NCBI RefSeq assembly: GCF_021375795.1
Contig: NZ_JAEIOI010000005.1
Location: 175,348-239,347, forward strand
Reading direction: 5' to 3'
DNA: 64,000 bases
Origin: Pseudomonas anguilliseptica
GTDB lineage: Bacteria; Pseudomonadota; Gammaproteobacteria; Pseudomonadales; Pseudomonadaceae
Positions within the stretch are counted from its first letter, which is position 1; each line of letters opens with the position of its first letter. A program made the translations under genes and the position numbers. Under the pieces are notes generated by a model. The model was not told the DNA's origin. It was given only the letters and a program-made list of their open reading frames with translations, and made no database searches. This document shows, one piece after another, positions 55,808 through 64,000 of this stretch.

Positions 55808-56911
55808 ATGAACGTGCAATTCGAAGAACGCCCGGCCCAACACGGTTACCGCATCGGCATCGCCAGCCTGGATGCCGAGAAGAGCCTCAACGCCCTGTCA
55901 CTGCCGATGATCGAAGCGCTGGATGCCAAGCTCAAGCAGTGGGCAGACGACCCGAGCATCGCCTGTGTACTGCTGCGCGGCAACGGCCCCAAGGCCTTCT
56001 GCGCCGGTGGCGACGTGGTGCAGCTGGTGCATCAGTGCCGTGAATATCCGGGGGAAATCCCGTCTTTGGCGCGGCGTTTTTTTGCTGACGAGTACCGCCT
56101 GGACTACCGCATCCACACCTATCCCAAACCCTTTATCTGCTGGGCCCACGGCCATGTGCTGGGTGGCGGTATGGGTTTGATGCAGGCTGCCGGCATCCGC
56201 ATCGTCACGCCTGGCAGCCGGCTGGGCATGCCGGAAGTGAATATCGGCCTGTACCCGGATGTCGGCGGCAGCTGGTTTCTCGCGCGCCTGCCGGGCAAGC
56301 TCGGCCTGTTTCTCGGCCTGACTGCCAGCAGCATCAATGCCACGGATGCCCTGGAACTGAACCTTGCCGACCGCGTACTGCTCGACAGCCAACAGGACGA
56401 CCTGCTCAGTGGCCTTGCCCAACTCAACTGGCAGGAGCACAGCCAGCAGCAGCTGCATAGCCTGCTCAAAGCCCTGGAAAACCAGGCCCGCAGTGAACTG
56501 CCACAAGCCCAGTGGCTGCCGCGCCGTGAGCGTATCGATGAACTATTGGATGTACCTGACCTGCCGCAGGCCTGGCAGGCCATCAGCGCCCTGCAAATAG
56601 ACAACGATGCGCTGCTGGCCCGCGCCGGCAAAACCCTGGCTGGCGGCTGCCCGTTGACCGGGTATCTGGTGTGGGAGCAGATCAAACGGGCCAGGCAGCT
56701 GTCTCTGGCCGAGGTATTCCGCATGGAGTACGCCATGAGCCTGAACTGCTGCCGCCATCCGGAATTCCCCGAAGGCGTACGCTCGCGACTGATCGACAAG
56801 GATCATGCACCGCGCTGGCACTGGCCGGATGTGGCGAACATTCCGCAGCAGGTGATCGACGCACACTTCGAGGCGGCCTGGGACGGCGAGCACCCGCTTG
56901 CAGACCTGTAG
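55808..56911 (+). CDS. 3-hydroxyisobutyryl-CoA hydrolase
   Basis: A 367-residue crotonase-fold thioesterase. The long C-terminal extension, ICWAHGHVLGGGMGLMQAAG, and MPEVNIGLYPDVGGSWFLARL mark HIBYL-CoA hydrolase rather than a hydratase. It releases 3-hydroxyisobutyrate, the substrate of mmsB. I use ATG 55808 (MNVQFEERPAQHGYRI); the longer frame runs through a repeat. Confidence 0.9.
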   Translation: MNVQFEERPAQHGYRIGIASLDAEKSLNALSLPMIEALDAKLKQWADDPSIACVLLRGNGPKAFCAGGDVVQLVHQCREYPGEIPSLARRFFADEYRLDYRIHTYPKPFICWAHGHVLGGGMGLMQAAGIRIVTPGSRLGMPEVNIGLYPDVGGSWFLARLPGKLGLFLGLTASSINATDALELNLADRVLLDSQQDDLLSGLAQLNWQEHSQQQLHSLLKALENQARSELPQAQWLPRRERIDELLDVPDLPQAWQAISALQIDNDALLARAGKTLAGGCPLTGYLVWEQIKRARQLSLAEVFRMEYAMSLNCCRHPEFPEGVRSRLIDKDHAPRWHWPDVANIPQQVIDAHFEAAWDGEHPLADL

Positions 56912-56921
56912 ATAGTAAATC

Positions 56922-56984
56922 TGTGGGAGGGGCTTCAGCCGCGACTGGAACCACTAAAAAATCGCCGCTGAAGCGCCTCGCACA
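56922..56984. repeat. Palindromic intergenic repeat before mmsB
   Basis: TGTGGGAGGGGCTTCAGC faces GCTGAAGCGCCTCGCACA around a loop of about 27 bases. It is a different family from the GTAGGAGC elements. It follows the hydrolase stop. Confidence 0.65.
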
Positions 56985-57041
56985 ATTGGAACGGCAACCG
57001 AGGCGAGCTGCCCGCCTGGACTGATCACGAGGAGAACAACA

Positions 57042-57926
57042 ATGACAACGATCGCGTTCATCGGCCTCGGCCATATGGGCCTGCCCATGGCCCGCAACCT
57101 GCTCAAGGCCGGGCACGGCATGCGGGTATTCGACTTGGTGCCGGCGGCCATGCAGGAACTGGCCGCCGAAGGCGCACAAGCCGCCAGCAGCGCCCTGGAT
57201 GCAGTACAGGGTGCCGATGTGGTGGTCAGCATGCTGCCCGCCAGCCGGCATGTCGAAGGCCTGTACCTGGGTGATAACGGTCTGCTGGCTGCGCTCAAAC
57301 CCGGCACCCTGGTACTGGAATGCTCAACCATCGCCCCGGAGGTCGCACGCAAGGTGCATCAGGCCGCGCGTGAGCGGGGTATAGAGCTGCTTGACGCGCC
57401 GGTATCCGGCGGAACGGCCGGTGCGGCGGCGGGCACCCTGACCTTTATGATCGGCGGCGCGGCCAGCACCCTGGAAAAAGCCCGCACGATTTTCGAGGCC
57501 ATGGGCAAGAACATCTTCCACGCTGGCCCCGAGGGCGCAGGGCAAGTAGCCAAGGTGTGCAACAACCAGGTGCTGGCCGTGCAAATGATCGCCACCGCCG
57601 AAGCCATGGCCATGGGCGTGGCCAACGGCCTGGAGCCGACGGTATTGGCCGAGATCATGCGCCAGAGCTCAGGTGGTAACTGGACACTGGAGAAGTACAA
57701 CCCCTGGCCCGGCGTCATGGAAAACGCTCCGGCGTCCAAAGGTTATAGCGGCGGTTTTATGGCCGAGCTGATGGCCAAGGACCTCGGCCTGGCCCAGGAA
57801 GCCGCCCAAGCCAGCGGCAGCAGCACGCCAATGGGCGCGCTGGCGTTGCAGCTGTATCGCCTGCTGCTCAAACAGGGCAAGGGCAAGCAGGATTTCTCGG
57901 TAGTGCAGCAGCTGTTTGTCGAATAA
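57042..57926 (+). CDS. mmsB: 3-hydroxyisobutyrate dehydrogenase MmsB
   Basis: MmsB oxidises 3-hydroxyisobutyrate to methylmalonate semialdehyde with NAD. The 294-residue product has the Rossmann motif FIGLGHMGLPMARNLL, the substrate motif DAPVSGGTAGAAAGTL and the catalytic Lys in GQVAKVCNNQ. It closes the operon that mmsA opens, so the pathway's last two enzymes flank the other three. Confidence 0.96.
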   Translation: MTTIAFIGLGHMGLPMARNLLKAGHGMRVFDLVPAAMQELAAEGAQAASSALDAVQGADVVVSMLPASRHVEGLYLGDNGLLAALKPGTLVLECSTIAPEVARKVHQAARERGIELLDAPVSGGTAGAAAGTLTFMIGGAASTLEKARTIFEAMGKNIFHAGPEGAGQVAKVCNNQVLAVQMIATAEAMAMGVANGLEPTVLAEIMRQSSGGNWTLEKYNPWPGVMENAPASKGYSGGFMAELMAKDLGLAQEAAQASGSSTPMGALALQLYRLLLKQGKGKQDFSVVQQLFVE

Positions 57927-57932
57927 GGTCTC

Positions 57933-57989
57933 GTAGGAGCCAGCTTGCTGGCGATGCTCTGGCTTGATCGCCAGCAAGCTGGCTCCTAC
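57933..57989. repeat. REP-type palindrome, copy 2
   Basis: GTAGGAGCCAGCTTGCTGGC at the left faces its reverse complement at the right end, with about 17 bases between arms. It is the same element as at 54755-54815. Here it separates the convergent mmsB and lapC genes and probably serves as their terminator. Confidence 0.85.
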
Positions 57990-58008
57990 AGGTTGCCTTC
58001 CAGCTCAC

Positions 58009-59385
58009 TCACCGCTCGCGCAGCGCCTCGGCACGGGCACGGATAATCGGTTTGAGCAGGTAGCTGAGCACGCTCTTCTTGCCGGTGATGATGTCCACCG
58101 AAGCGACCATGCCGGGGATGATCAGCAGCGGGTTTTCCTCGCTGCCCAAATGACTCTTGTTGGTACGCAGCTTGATCACATAGAAGCTGTTGCCATCATC
58201 GTCGGTGACCGTGTCGGCACCAATCTGCTCCAGCTCGGCCTTGAGTCCACCGTAGATGGTGTAGTCATACGCGGTGAACTTGACCATCGCCTCCTGACCG
58301 GGATGCAGGAAGGCAATGTCCTGTGGACGGATACGCGCCTCGACCAGCAGGTTCTCACCCAGCGGCACGATTTCCACCAGATCGCTACCCGGCTGAATCA
58401 CCCCACCAATGGTGTTGACCAGCAGTTGCTTGACGATGCCACGCACCGGTGACGTGACCAAGGTACGGTTGACCCGATCCTCCAGCGCCTTGCCGGTCGA
58501 CTGGATCTTGCTCAGTTCGGTACGTGCCTCATTCAGCTGCGTCAACGCCTCACTGCGAAAACGCCCACGGGTTTCATCGATCTTGCGCTCGACTTCCTTG
58601 ATCGCCGCTTCGGCACGCGGAATGGCCAGGGTGGTGGCTTCCAGCTGACCACGAGCCTCGACTTCGGCGCGTTTGAGGCGCAACACCTCCACCTGGGAAA
58701 TCGCCCCTTCGGCCACCAGCGGCTCGGACATGCGGATTTCCTGGCGCAACAAGTTCAGGCTGTTACTGAACTGCCCCTGCTTGGAAGCGAACTCACGCAG
58801 TTCCTGACGACGCTGGGTCAACTGCTCTTCCAGACCTGCAACTTCATCGAGCAATTGTTGCTTGCGGCTGTTGAACAGCTGGATTTCGTTATCCGCCAGC
58901 CCGGGGGCTTTTTCCCGTACTTCATCAGCCACCACCAGCTCGCGATCCTGCACTTCGGCACTCAAGCGCTCCACCCGCAGCAACAGCGCCAGGCGGTCAG
59001 CTTCGGTTTCACCCACGTTGGAAGCAAAACGGGTGTCGTCCAACCGCAACAGCGGGTCGCCCACTTCAACAATCTGCCCTTCACGGACAAACAGTTCAGC
59101 GACGATACCGCCTTCCAGGTTCTGAATTTTCTGCAGCCGTGAAGACGGAATCGCCTTGCCATCGCCGCGGGTCACTTCATCGACCACGGCAAAATTGGCC
59201 CACAGCAGGCAGAACACCACAAAGGCGATCAGCCCCCAGATGGTCAGACGCACCACCCGTGGCGCATCCTCGATCAAGGCTTTGTTGACCTCTGGCAACG
59301 GCTCATCACCCAACTCATCATGGCCGCCAAAATAGGCAGCCATGGCCTGGCGCAGGCTCTTCTTCTCAGGCGCGTTAGCTGACAC
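58009..59385 (-). CDS. lapC: Type I secretion membrane-fusion protein LapC (HlyD family)
   Basis: The 458-residue periplasmic adaptor links the ABC exporter to the outer-membrane channel. It has one membrane segment at about 50-72, a lipoyl-like half (VREGQIVEVGDPLLRLDDTRF), a long coiled coil (about 130-300) and the C-terminal half (IAFLHPGQEAMVKFTAYDYTIYGGL). The start is GTG 59385, overlapping lapB by 11 bases. Confidence 0.92.
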   Translation of the reverse strand: MSANAPEKKSLRQAMAAYFGGHDELGDEPLPEVNKALIEDAPRVVRLTIWGLIAFVVFCLLWANFAVVDEVTRGDGKAIPSSRLQKIQNLEGGIVAELFVREGQIVEVGDPLLRLDDTRFASNVGETEADRLALLLRVERLSAEVQDRELVVADEVREKAPGLADNEIQLFNSRKQQLLDEVAGLEEQLTQRRQELREFASKQGQFSNSLNLLRQEIRMSEPLVAEGAISQVEVLRLKRAEVEARGQLEATTLAIPRAEAAIKEVERKIDETRGRFRSEALTQLNEARTELSKIQSTGKALEDRVNRTLVTSPVRGIVKQLLVNTIGGVIQPGSDLVEIVPLGENLLVEARIRPQDIAFLHPGQEAMVKFTAYDYTIYGGLKAELEQIGADTVTDDDGNSFYVIKLRTNKSHLGSEENPLLIIPGMVASVDIITGKKSVLSYLLKPIIRARAEALRER

Positions 59386-61531
59386 TGATCTGCCCCTTCT
59401 TCAGCGCTTCCATGACACTGCCTTTTGGCCCGTCAGCGATGATCTGCCCACGGTCGACAATGATCAGCCGGTCCACCAGGCTGAGCATCGAGGCGCGGTG
59501 CGTGACCAGCAACAGGGTCTTGGTGCCAATCACCGCAGACAGGCGCTGTTTGAGGCGCTCTTCACCGGTGTTGTCCATCGCGCTGGTGGGTTCATCGAGC
59601 AGCAGAATCGGCGGATCAAGCAGCAGCGCACGGGCCAATGCAACGTTCTGCCGCTGACCACCGGAGAGGTTCTGGCCGCGTTCGCCGACCTGCAGTTCAT
59701 AGCCTTTGGGGTGCAAACGGGCGAATTCGTGTACGCCAGCCAACTCGGCCGCCTGCAACACCAACTCGTCCTCCACATAGCGCGCCCCGGACACCAGGTT
59801 ATCGCGCAAGGTACCGCTGAACAGCTGGATATCCTGCGGCACATAGCCGATGTTATGGCGCAGGTCACTGACATCCAGCTGGCGAACGTCGATACCGTCC
59901 ACCAGCAAGTTGCCGGCATCCGGCTGATACAAGCCGACGATCAGTTTGGCCAGCGAGCTTTTGCCCGAGCCGCTACGGCCGATGATGCCAATCTTCTCGC
60001 CCGGACGAATCACCAGGTTGACGCCCAACAAGGCGGCCTGTTGCTGATCCGGGTAATGGAACTCCACCTGACGGAACTCCACGGCACCTTGCAGAGCCTG
60101 GCGCTTGAGCGGTCGCTCGTCGGCATGCCGCTCCTGCGGCAACTCCATCATCTGGTTGACCGAATCAAGGGTGACCCGCGCCTGCTGGTAGCGCGTAAGC
60201 AACCCGGAAACCTGTGTGAGCGGACCCAAGGCACGGCTGCTGAGCATGTAACAGGCGATCAAGCCGCCCATGCTCAGGTTGCCATCGATGATCTGGTACA
60301 CGCCGAGCACGATCACCACCACACCGGCCAGTTGCTGCAGCAGCATGGTCGAGTTCATGGCCAGGCTGGAGAGCATGCGCGCACGCAGCTCCAGACGACT
60401 GAGAGTGCCGATGGTCTGCTCCCACAGGTACTGGCGCTCGCTCTCGGCATTGTTGACCTTGACCGCATCCAGGCCGGCCAGGCTCTCGATCAGGCTCGAC
60501 TGACGCTCAGCCGCCAGGGCCATGGTGCGCTGCATGGTTTCCGCCAGCGGCCGCTGCAACAGCCAGCCAATCAACGCCACCAGCGGGAAGGCCAGGATCG
60601 GAATCCACACCAGGTGCCCGCCGATCATGGCGATCACCGCAAGAATCAGCAGGGTAAATGGCAGGTCAATGACGCTGGCCATGGTCAGCGAAGCGAGAAA
60701 ATCACGCAGGCTTTGAAATTCGTGGATGTTCTGCGCGAAGCTGCCAACCCGCGCCGGACGGAACTTCATGGCCATACCAGCGATGCGTTCGAACAGCGTG
60801 GCGGAGATGATCAGGTCGGTTTTCTTACCCGCCAGATCGAGGCACAGACCGCGCAGGGTCTTGAGCAGCAGGTCAAAACAGAACACCCCGGTGATGCCGA
60901 CGGCCAGCACCCACAGAGTCGCTTCGGCCTGGTTCGGTACGACCCGGTCATACACGTTCATCACGAACAGTGGCGTGGCCAGGCCGATCAGGTTGATCAG
61001 AAAACTCGCGGCAACCGCATCGATGTACAGCCAACGGGAACGCTTGAGGGTGTCGCGAAACCAGGAGGTGGCACGCGGAATCAGCTCACCACGGTTGAAA
61101 TCGAATTTATGCAACGGCTGAGCGAAGAACACCTGCCCGCTGTAATCCTTGGCCAAAGCCTCGGCACTGACCCGCACCTCGCCTCCTTCGCTTTCGCTGG
61201 GCATGATGCGCGCCCGGCCCTGATCATCCCAGCCCAGCAGAATGGCGCTGCGGCCGTCGTGCAGCAGCAATAGAGCCGGCATGGCCAAAGCTGGAATCTT
61301 TTCCAGACCACGGCGCAGCCAGCGCCCTTGCAAACCAGCGCGGGCGGCGGCGCGTGGCAGCAATTCGGCACTCAAACGCTGTTCGGGAAGTGGCAGACCT
61401 GCGGTCAACATCGCGCGGCTGACCGATTTCTGGTGCAGGCTGCACAGCGACAACAGGCTATCTAGCAGAGGGTCGTCGTAGCGATCACGGGGATCGCTAC
61501 GGGTTTGCATCGGGCTTGGGTCTACTGCCAC
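59375..61531 (-). CDS. lapB: Type I secretion ABC transporter LapB
   Basis: The 718-residue exporter has an N-terminal C39-like domain that lacks the catalytic Cys (a substrate-binding, non-cleaving type) and a six-helix transmembrane domain (about 165-440). Its ATPase has Walker A GRSGSGKSS, signature LSGGQRQNVALARAL and Walker B ILLLDEPTSAMDN. It should export the LapA adhesin. The start is uncertain: GTG 61531 or ATG 61510; neither has a strong ribosome site. Confidence 0.93.
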   Translation of the reverse strand: MAVDPSPMQTRSDPRDRYDDPLLDSLLSLCSLHQKSVSRAMLTAGLPLPEQRLSAELLPRAAARAGLQGRWLRRGLEKIPALAMPALLLLHDGRSAILLGWDDQGRARIMPSESEGGEVRVSAEALAKDYSGQVFFAQPLHKFDFNRGELIPRATSWFRDTLKRSRWLYIDAVAASFLINLIGLATPLFVMNVYDRVVPNQAEATLWVLAVGITGVFCFDLLLKTLRGLCLDLAGKKTDLIISATLFERIAGMAMKFRPARVGSFAQNIHEFQSLRDFLASLTMASVIDLPFTLLILAVIAMIGGHLVWIPILAFPLVALIGWLLQRPLAETMQRTMALAAERQSSLIESLAGLDAVKVNNAESERQYLWEQTIGTLSRLELRARMLSSLAMNSTMLLQQLAGVVVIVLGVYQIIDGNLSMGGLIACYMLSSRALGPLTQVSGLLTRYQQARVTLDSVNQMMELPQERHADERPLKRQALQGAVEFRQVEFHYPDQQQAALLGVNLVIRPGEKIGIIGRSGSGKSSLAKLIVGLYQPDAGNLLVDGIDVRQLDVSDLRHNIGYVPQDIQLFSGTLRDNLVSGARYVEDELVLQAAELAGVHEFARLHPKGYELQVGERGQNLSGGQRQNVALARALLLDPPILLLDEPTSAMDNTGEERLKQRLSAVIGTKTLLLVTHRASMLSLVDRLIIVDRGQIIADGPKGSVMEALKKGQISVS

Positions 61532-61558
61532 AAGGATTCACTCATACTTGAATAGGGC

Positions 61559-62902
61559 CTAATTCAGGCCCGGCAAGTTTACCTGAGCCTTGATCTCATC
61601 CAGCGGTGCAGCCGCCATAGGTGCAACTACACCTTGGCTCTTGAGCAGGGAGCCCATGGTGGCCTTGATCCGATACTGAGTAAACAGTTCAGTGAAGCGA
61701 ACTTCCTCAAGACGACGCGAAGCGGTGAACAGTTCGTTCTCGCTGTCGAGCAGGTCCAGCAAGGTGCGATCACCAAGGCTGAACTGCTTCTGATAGGACT
61801 CGCGCACACGGCTGCTGTAATCGACATACTGCTGGGCAATCGGCAACTGCTGGCGAGCATTTTCCAGGGCGTTCCAGGCCAGACCGAGGTCTTCGTTGAG
61901 CACACGCAGGGCGTTGTTGCGGATGTCCATGGCCTGACTGGTCTGATAGGCCTTGGACTGCAGATCAGCCTTGTTGCTACCGCCGGCAAACAGGTTGTAG
62001 CGCATGTTGACCATCGCGCTCCACTGATTGTTATGGCCTTTTACGCCATCCAGATTGTTATCCATACCGCGCGACAACTCGGCATCGAAACGTGGGTAGA
62101 AGGTCGACTTGGCCGCTTCATACTGCTGTTCGCTGGCCTTTACATCCGCCTCGGCCGAACTCAGGAACGGGTTGTTGGCCAGCATCTCCTGGCGCGCAGC
62201 TGGCAGACTCTCCGGCAGATGCCCCTGCAGACCAGCTGGGCGAGTCAATTCACCGGGATCACGCCCCACCACGCTGAAATAGTTGACCTGCGCATCAGCC
62301 AGATTGGTCTTCTCGGTAATCAGGTTATTGCGAGCCTGAGCCAGACGCGCTTCGGCCTGGTCGAGGTCGGCAGTGCGGCCAACGCCGCTTTGGCTACGCA
62401 GGGTGATCTGATCGTAAATACGTTCGTGGCTCGCCAGGTTGTTCTCGGCCAGACGCACCAGTTCCTGGCGAGTCAGCACATCCAGATAAACCCGCGCTAC
62501 GGTCAGGCCGGTACGTTCGGCAGTGCCCAACAGTTCATAAGCACGGGCATTCACCGTGGCGCGCTGACGACCGACTTCACTGCTGGTGGCAAAACCGTCA
62601 AACAGCATCTGCTGCACACGCAGACTGGACTCGCCGCGATTCAAGGTTTCAGTGTTGTGATTCAGACCGCGGGTGCCCGGGCTGTCAGTACCTTCACGAC
62701 CATAACCGGCCAACAGGTCGACCCGTGGCAGGTAACCACCTTTAGCGGCCTTCATTTGTTCTTCAACAGATAGACGCGCGTTGATGCCAGCCTGAATCTC
62801 TGGATGCACCTCAAGGGCACTTTGCATGGCTTCGTTGAGCGTCTGACCATGGGCCGTCATCGATACAGCAAGAGCAAGAGGGAACAGTGCAAAAAAACGC
62901 AT
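61559..62902 (-). CDS. lapE: TolC-family outer-membrane channel LapE
   Basis: The 447-residue product has a signal peptide (cleavage after AHG) and two TolC-type repeats of long coiled helices (LNEAMQSALEVHPEIQAG..., YDQITLRSQSGVGRTADLDQAEARLAQARNNLI). It supplies the outer-membrane pore for the LapBC exporter, encoded 27 bases downstream. ATG 62902 has an AAGGAA site. Confidence 0.92.
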   Translation of the reverse strand: MRFFALFPLALAVSMTAHGQTLNEAMQSALEVHPEIQAGINARLSVEEQMKAAKGGYLPRVDLLAGYGREGTDSPGTRGLNHNTETLNRGESSLRVQQMLFDGFATSSEVGRQRATVNARAYELLGTAERTGLTVARVYLDVLTRQELVRLAENNLASHERIYDQITLRSQSGVGRTADLDQAEARLAQARNNLITEKTNLADAQVNYFSVVGRDPGELTRPAGLQGHLPESLPAARQEMLANNPFLSSAEADVKASEQQYEAAKSTFYPRFDAELSRGMDNNLDGVKGHNNQWSAMVNMRYNLFAGGSNKADLQSKAYQTSQAMDIRNNALRVLNEDLGLAWNALENARQQLPIAQQYVDYSSRVRESYQKQFSLGDRTLLDLLDSENELFTASRRLEEVRFTELFTQYRIKATMGSLLKSQGVVAPMAAAPLDEIKAQVNLPGLN

Positions 62903-63080
62903 CGGGTGGAATTCCTTTCAGGCTGGGCTAGTGACTTGGAGCAACGACGACGCAACGCGCTTGACGCAAAGTGGTACAGGCTACATAAAACAGCCGAATA
63001 AACGTGACGCGCATCACAAGAGCAAAAGCCAATATCAAAGTGACATCAGCGCGCGCATTGTTTATTATCGCGAGCAGCCG

Positions 63081-63094
63081 GTCAATAGTTTGGC
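63081..63094 (+). promoter_or_regulatory. Candidate FleQ-binding site upstream of lapA
   Basis: GTCAATAGTTTGGC matches 11 of 14 positions of the FleQ consensus GTCAATAAATTGAC. It lies about 130 bases upstream of the lapA ATG. FleQ controls lapA in P. putida with c-di-GMP; the match here is by eye only. Confidence 0.4.
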
Positions 63095-63103
63095 ATATTA
63101 CTA

Positions 63104-63118
63104 ATTCCAGAATGGAAT
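63104..63118. promoter_or_regulatory. Small palindrome in the lapE-lapA gap
   Basis: ATTCCA-GAA-TGGAAT is a perfect 6-3-6 palindrome, 10 bases past the FleQ-like site in an AT-rich stretch of the 322-base divergent intergenic region. It could be an operator; the binder is unknown. Confidence 0.35.
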
Positions 63119-63224
63119 AAGCCAAATTTATGACGCCAATATTTTGTCAGACAAGCAACATTCAACGCAAAGCATTGCTTCACTATATTTAACGCTTTAC
63201 CGAGCCCATACCGGAGCCCGCTTT

Positions 63225-64000
63225 ATGAGCACAATCGTCGCCATCGTAAAAAGTCTTGTCGGTCAGGTTTTTGCCGTTTCTCTCGACGGCCTCAAGCGCC
63301 AAGTATTCGAAGGCGAACGTTTGCTCATGGGCGAACAGATCCTCACTGGTCTGGGCGGCGAAGTGACCCTGCAACTGGCCAACGGCGACGTGGTCAATGT
63401 GGCGCAGAACAGTAGCTGGCAGGCAGCGCCCGGCGATGCACAAGGCGACGCCGACAAACCCCAGGCCAACCCAAACCTAGAGCAGGCCCTGGCAGCCGGC
63501 TTCGACCCCACCACCGACCTTGAGGCCACTGCGGCCGGCCCAGGCGCCGGCGGCGGCACTGGCGGCGCAGCGGGTGGCGGCCACAGCTTTGTGATGCTCA
63601 GTGAGACTGGGCAGCGGCTAGATCCGACCTTAGGTTTCGAAACAGCGGGGCTTAATTTGGGCACCCAGCCTATAGAGGAAGATATATCAGCAGAGGACAC
63701 AACTTCGGCTGATGTAACATCACTGCTAGATAACGGCGCGCCGACCATCGGCAGCGTCGAAGCCGGTGCTCCAGGCGTAGCCGATGACAACGTCAATGAA
63801 GGCCAGACCCTGACCTTCAACGTCAGCATCAATGACACCTCGACACAACCGGTCAGCTATGCCCTGAGCCTCGGTGGCACGGCCACCGCCGGCAGCGACT
63901 ACAACGCCACCCTGACCAATGCCAGCTTCAGCAATGGCGCCACGTATGATCCGGCCACCGGCCTGGTCACCGTGCCAGCAGGCGTCACCGGTTTCAGCGT
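63225..64000 (+). CDS. lapA: LapA-like giant adhesin (N-terminal part, runs off the window)
   Basis: The frame is open from ATG 63225 to the window end (258 codons). Residues 1-70 form the LapA retention domain (VAIVKSLVGQVFAVSLDGLKRQVFEGERLL...). A TAAG site at residues 102-105, after DPTTDLEA, matches the LapG protease cleavage motif. A Gly-rich linker follows, then from about residue 185 the first Calx-beta-like or Ig-like repeat (NEGQTLTFNVSIND..., GTATAGSDYNATL). The protein should be held at the cell surface in LapE until LapG cuts it. The repeat region and C-terminal secretion signal are outside the window. Confidence 0.92.
   Translation, partial: MSTIVAIVKSLVGQVFAVSLDGLKRQVFEGERLLMGEQILTGLGGEVTLQLANGDVVNVAQNSSWQAAPGDAQGDADKPQANPNLEQALAAGFDPTTDLEATAAGPGAGGGTGGAAGGGHSFVMLSETGQRLDPTLGFETAGLNLGTQPIEEDISAEDTTSADVTSLLDNGAPTIGSVEAGAPGVADDNVNEGQTLTFNVSINDTSTQPVSYALSLGGTATAGSDYNATLTNASFSNGATYDPATGLVTVPAGVTGFS

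Noticed and set aside
59342..61273. 643-codon open frame on the plus strand
   Set aside because: It is the antisense of lapB, a clear ABC exporter with all ATPase motifs. Long antisense frames are expected in high-GC Pseudomonas genes.
1..64000. CRISPR array, prophage, tRNA or rRNA genes
   Set aside because: I saw no regularly spaced repeats, phage structural genes, integrase, or tRNA/rRNA sequence. A tRNAscan or Rfam search would be the decisive check.

Overview
The window is a 64 kb chromosomal segment of a Pseudomonas species. The evidence is high GC with strong C/G third positions, the gene order nadB / algU-mucABCD-lepA-lepB-DUF4845-rnc-era-recO-pdxJ, a polar-flagellum cluster with sigma-54 promoters, an mmsR/mmsA locus and a Lap-type adhesin locus. 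The HptB/HsbR/HsbA genes sit between fliJ and fliK, as I recall for the P. fluorescens/P. putida side of the genus rather than P. aeruginosa. I cannot name the species.

Layout. 1-10.7 kb: flagellar genes, all on the minus strand: fliE-F-G-H-I-J, then hsbA-hsbR-hptB, fliK, fliL and the start of fliM. Sigma-54 -24/-12 elements lie before fliE, fliK and fliL. 10.7-12.7 kb: a VF530-type small protein and the Na+/proline symporter putP. 13.3-18.5 kb: an HDOD protein, converging on a four-gene minus-strand operon of cupredoxin-like protein, membrane GGDEF/EAL protein, DUF3034 protein and truncated-globin lipoprotein. 18.6-23.4 kb: an AraC regulator, an unknown membrane protein, an I42-type inhibitor lipoprotein, a YhhN protein and cmoA-cmoB. 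23.4-34 kb: the housekeeping and envelope-stress block pdxJ to algU, with two AlgU-type promoters upstream of algU. 34.3-38.7 kb: nadB, ygfX-sdhE, a tandem hairpin repeat, ygfZ and a second HDOD protein. 38.8-47.3 kb: a periplasmic binding protein, then tctE-tctD facing an OprD-family porin-tctC-tctB-tctA-AbrB-family operon for tricarboxylate uptake. 47.4-50.8 kb: a DUF6279 lipoprotein, ung and one AT-rich DUF4365 gene that looks acquired. 50.9-57.9 kb: mmsR and a divergent five-gene valine/isobutyrate operon with palindromic repeats between genes. 58-64 kb: lapC-lapB-lapE on the minus strand and, divergent, the start of a giant LapA-like adhesin that runs off the window.

How it fits together. 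Two themes recur. The first is the switch between motility and surface attachment: sigma-54 flagellar operons, the HptB-HsbR-HsbA relay, a GGDEF/EAL enzyme, and a LapA-type adhesin with a possible FleQ box. The second is catabolite control: the leaders of putP, the tricarboxylate porin and mmsA each carry an AANAANAA motif next to the Shine-Dalgarno site, the signature of Hfq/Crc repression.

I saw no rRNA, tRNA, CRISPR array, prophage or intact insertion sequence. The least explained parts are the DUF4365 gene, the cupredoxin/GGDEF-EAL/DUF3034/globin operon and the tandem hairpin repeat before ygfZ.
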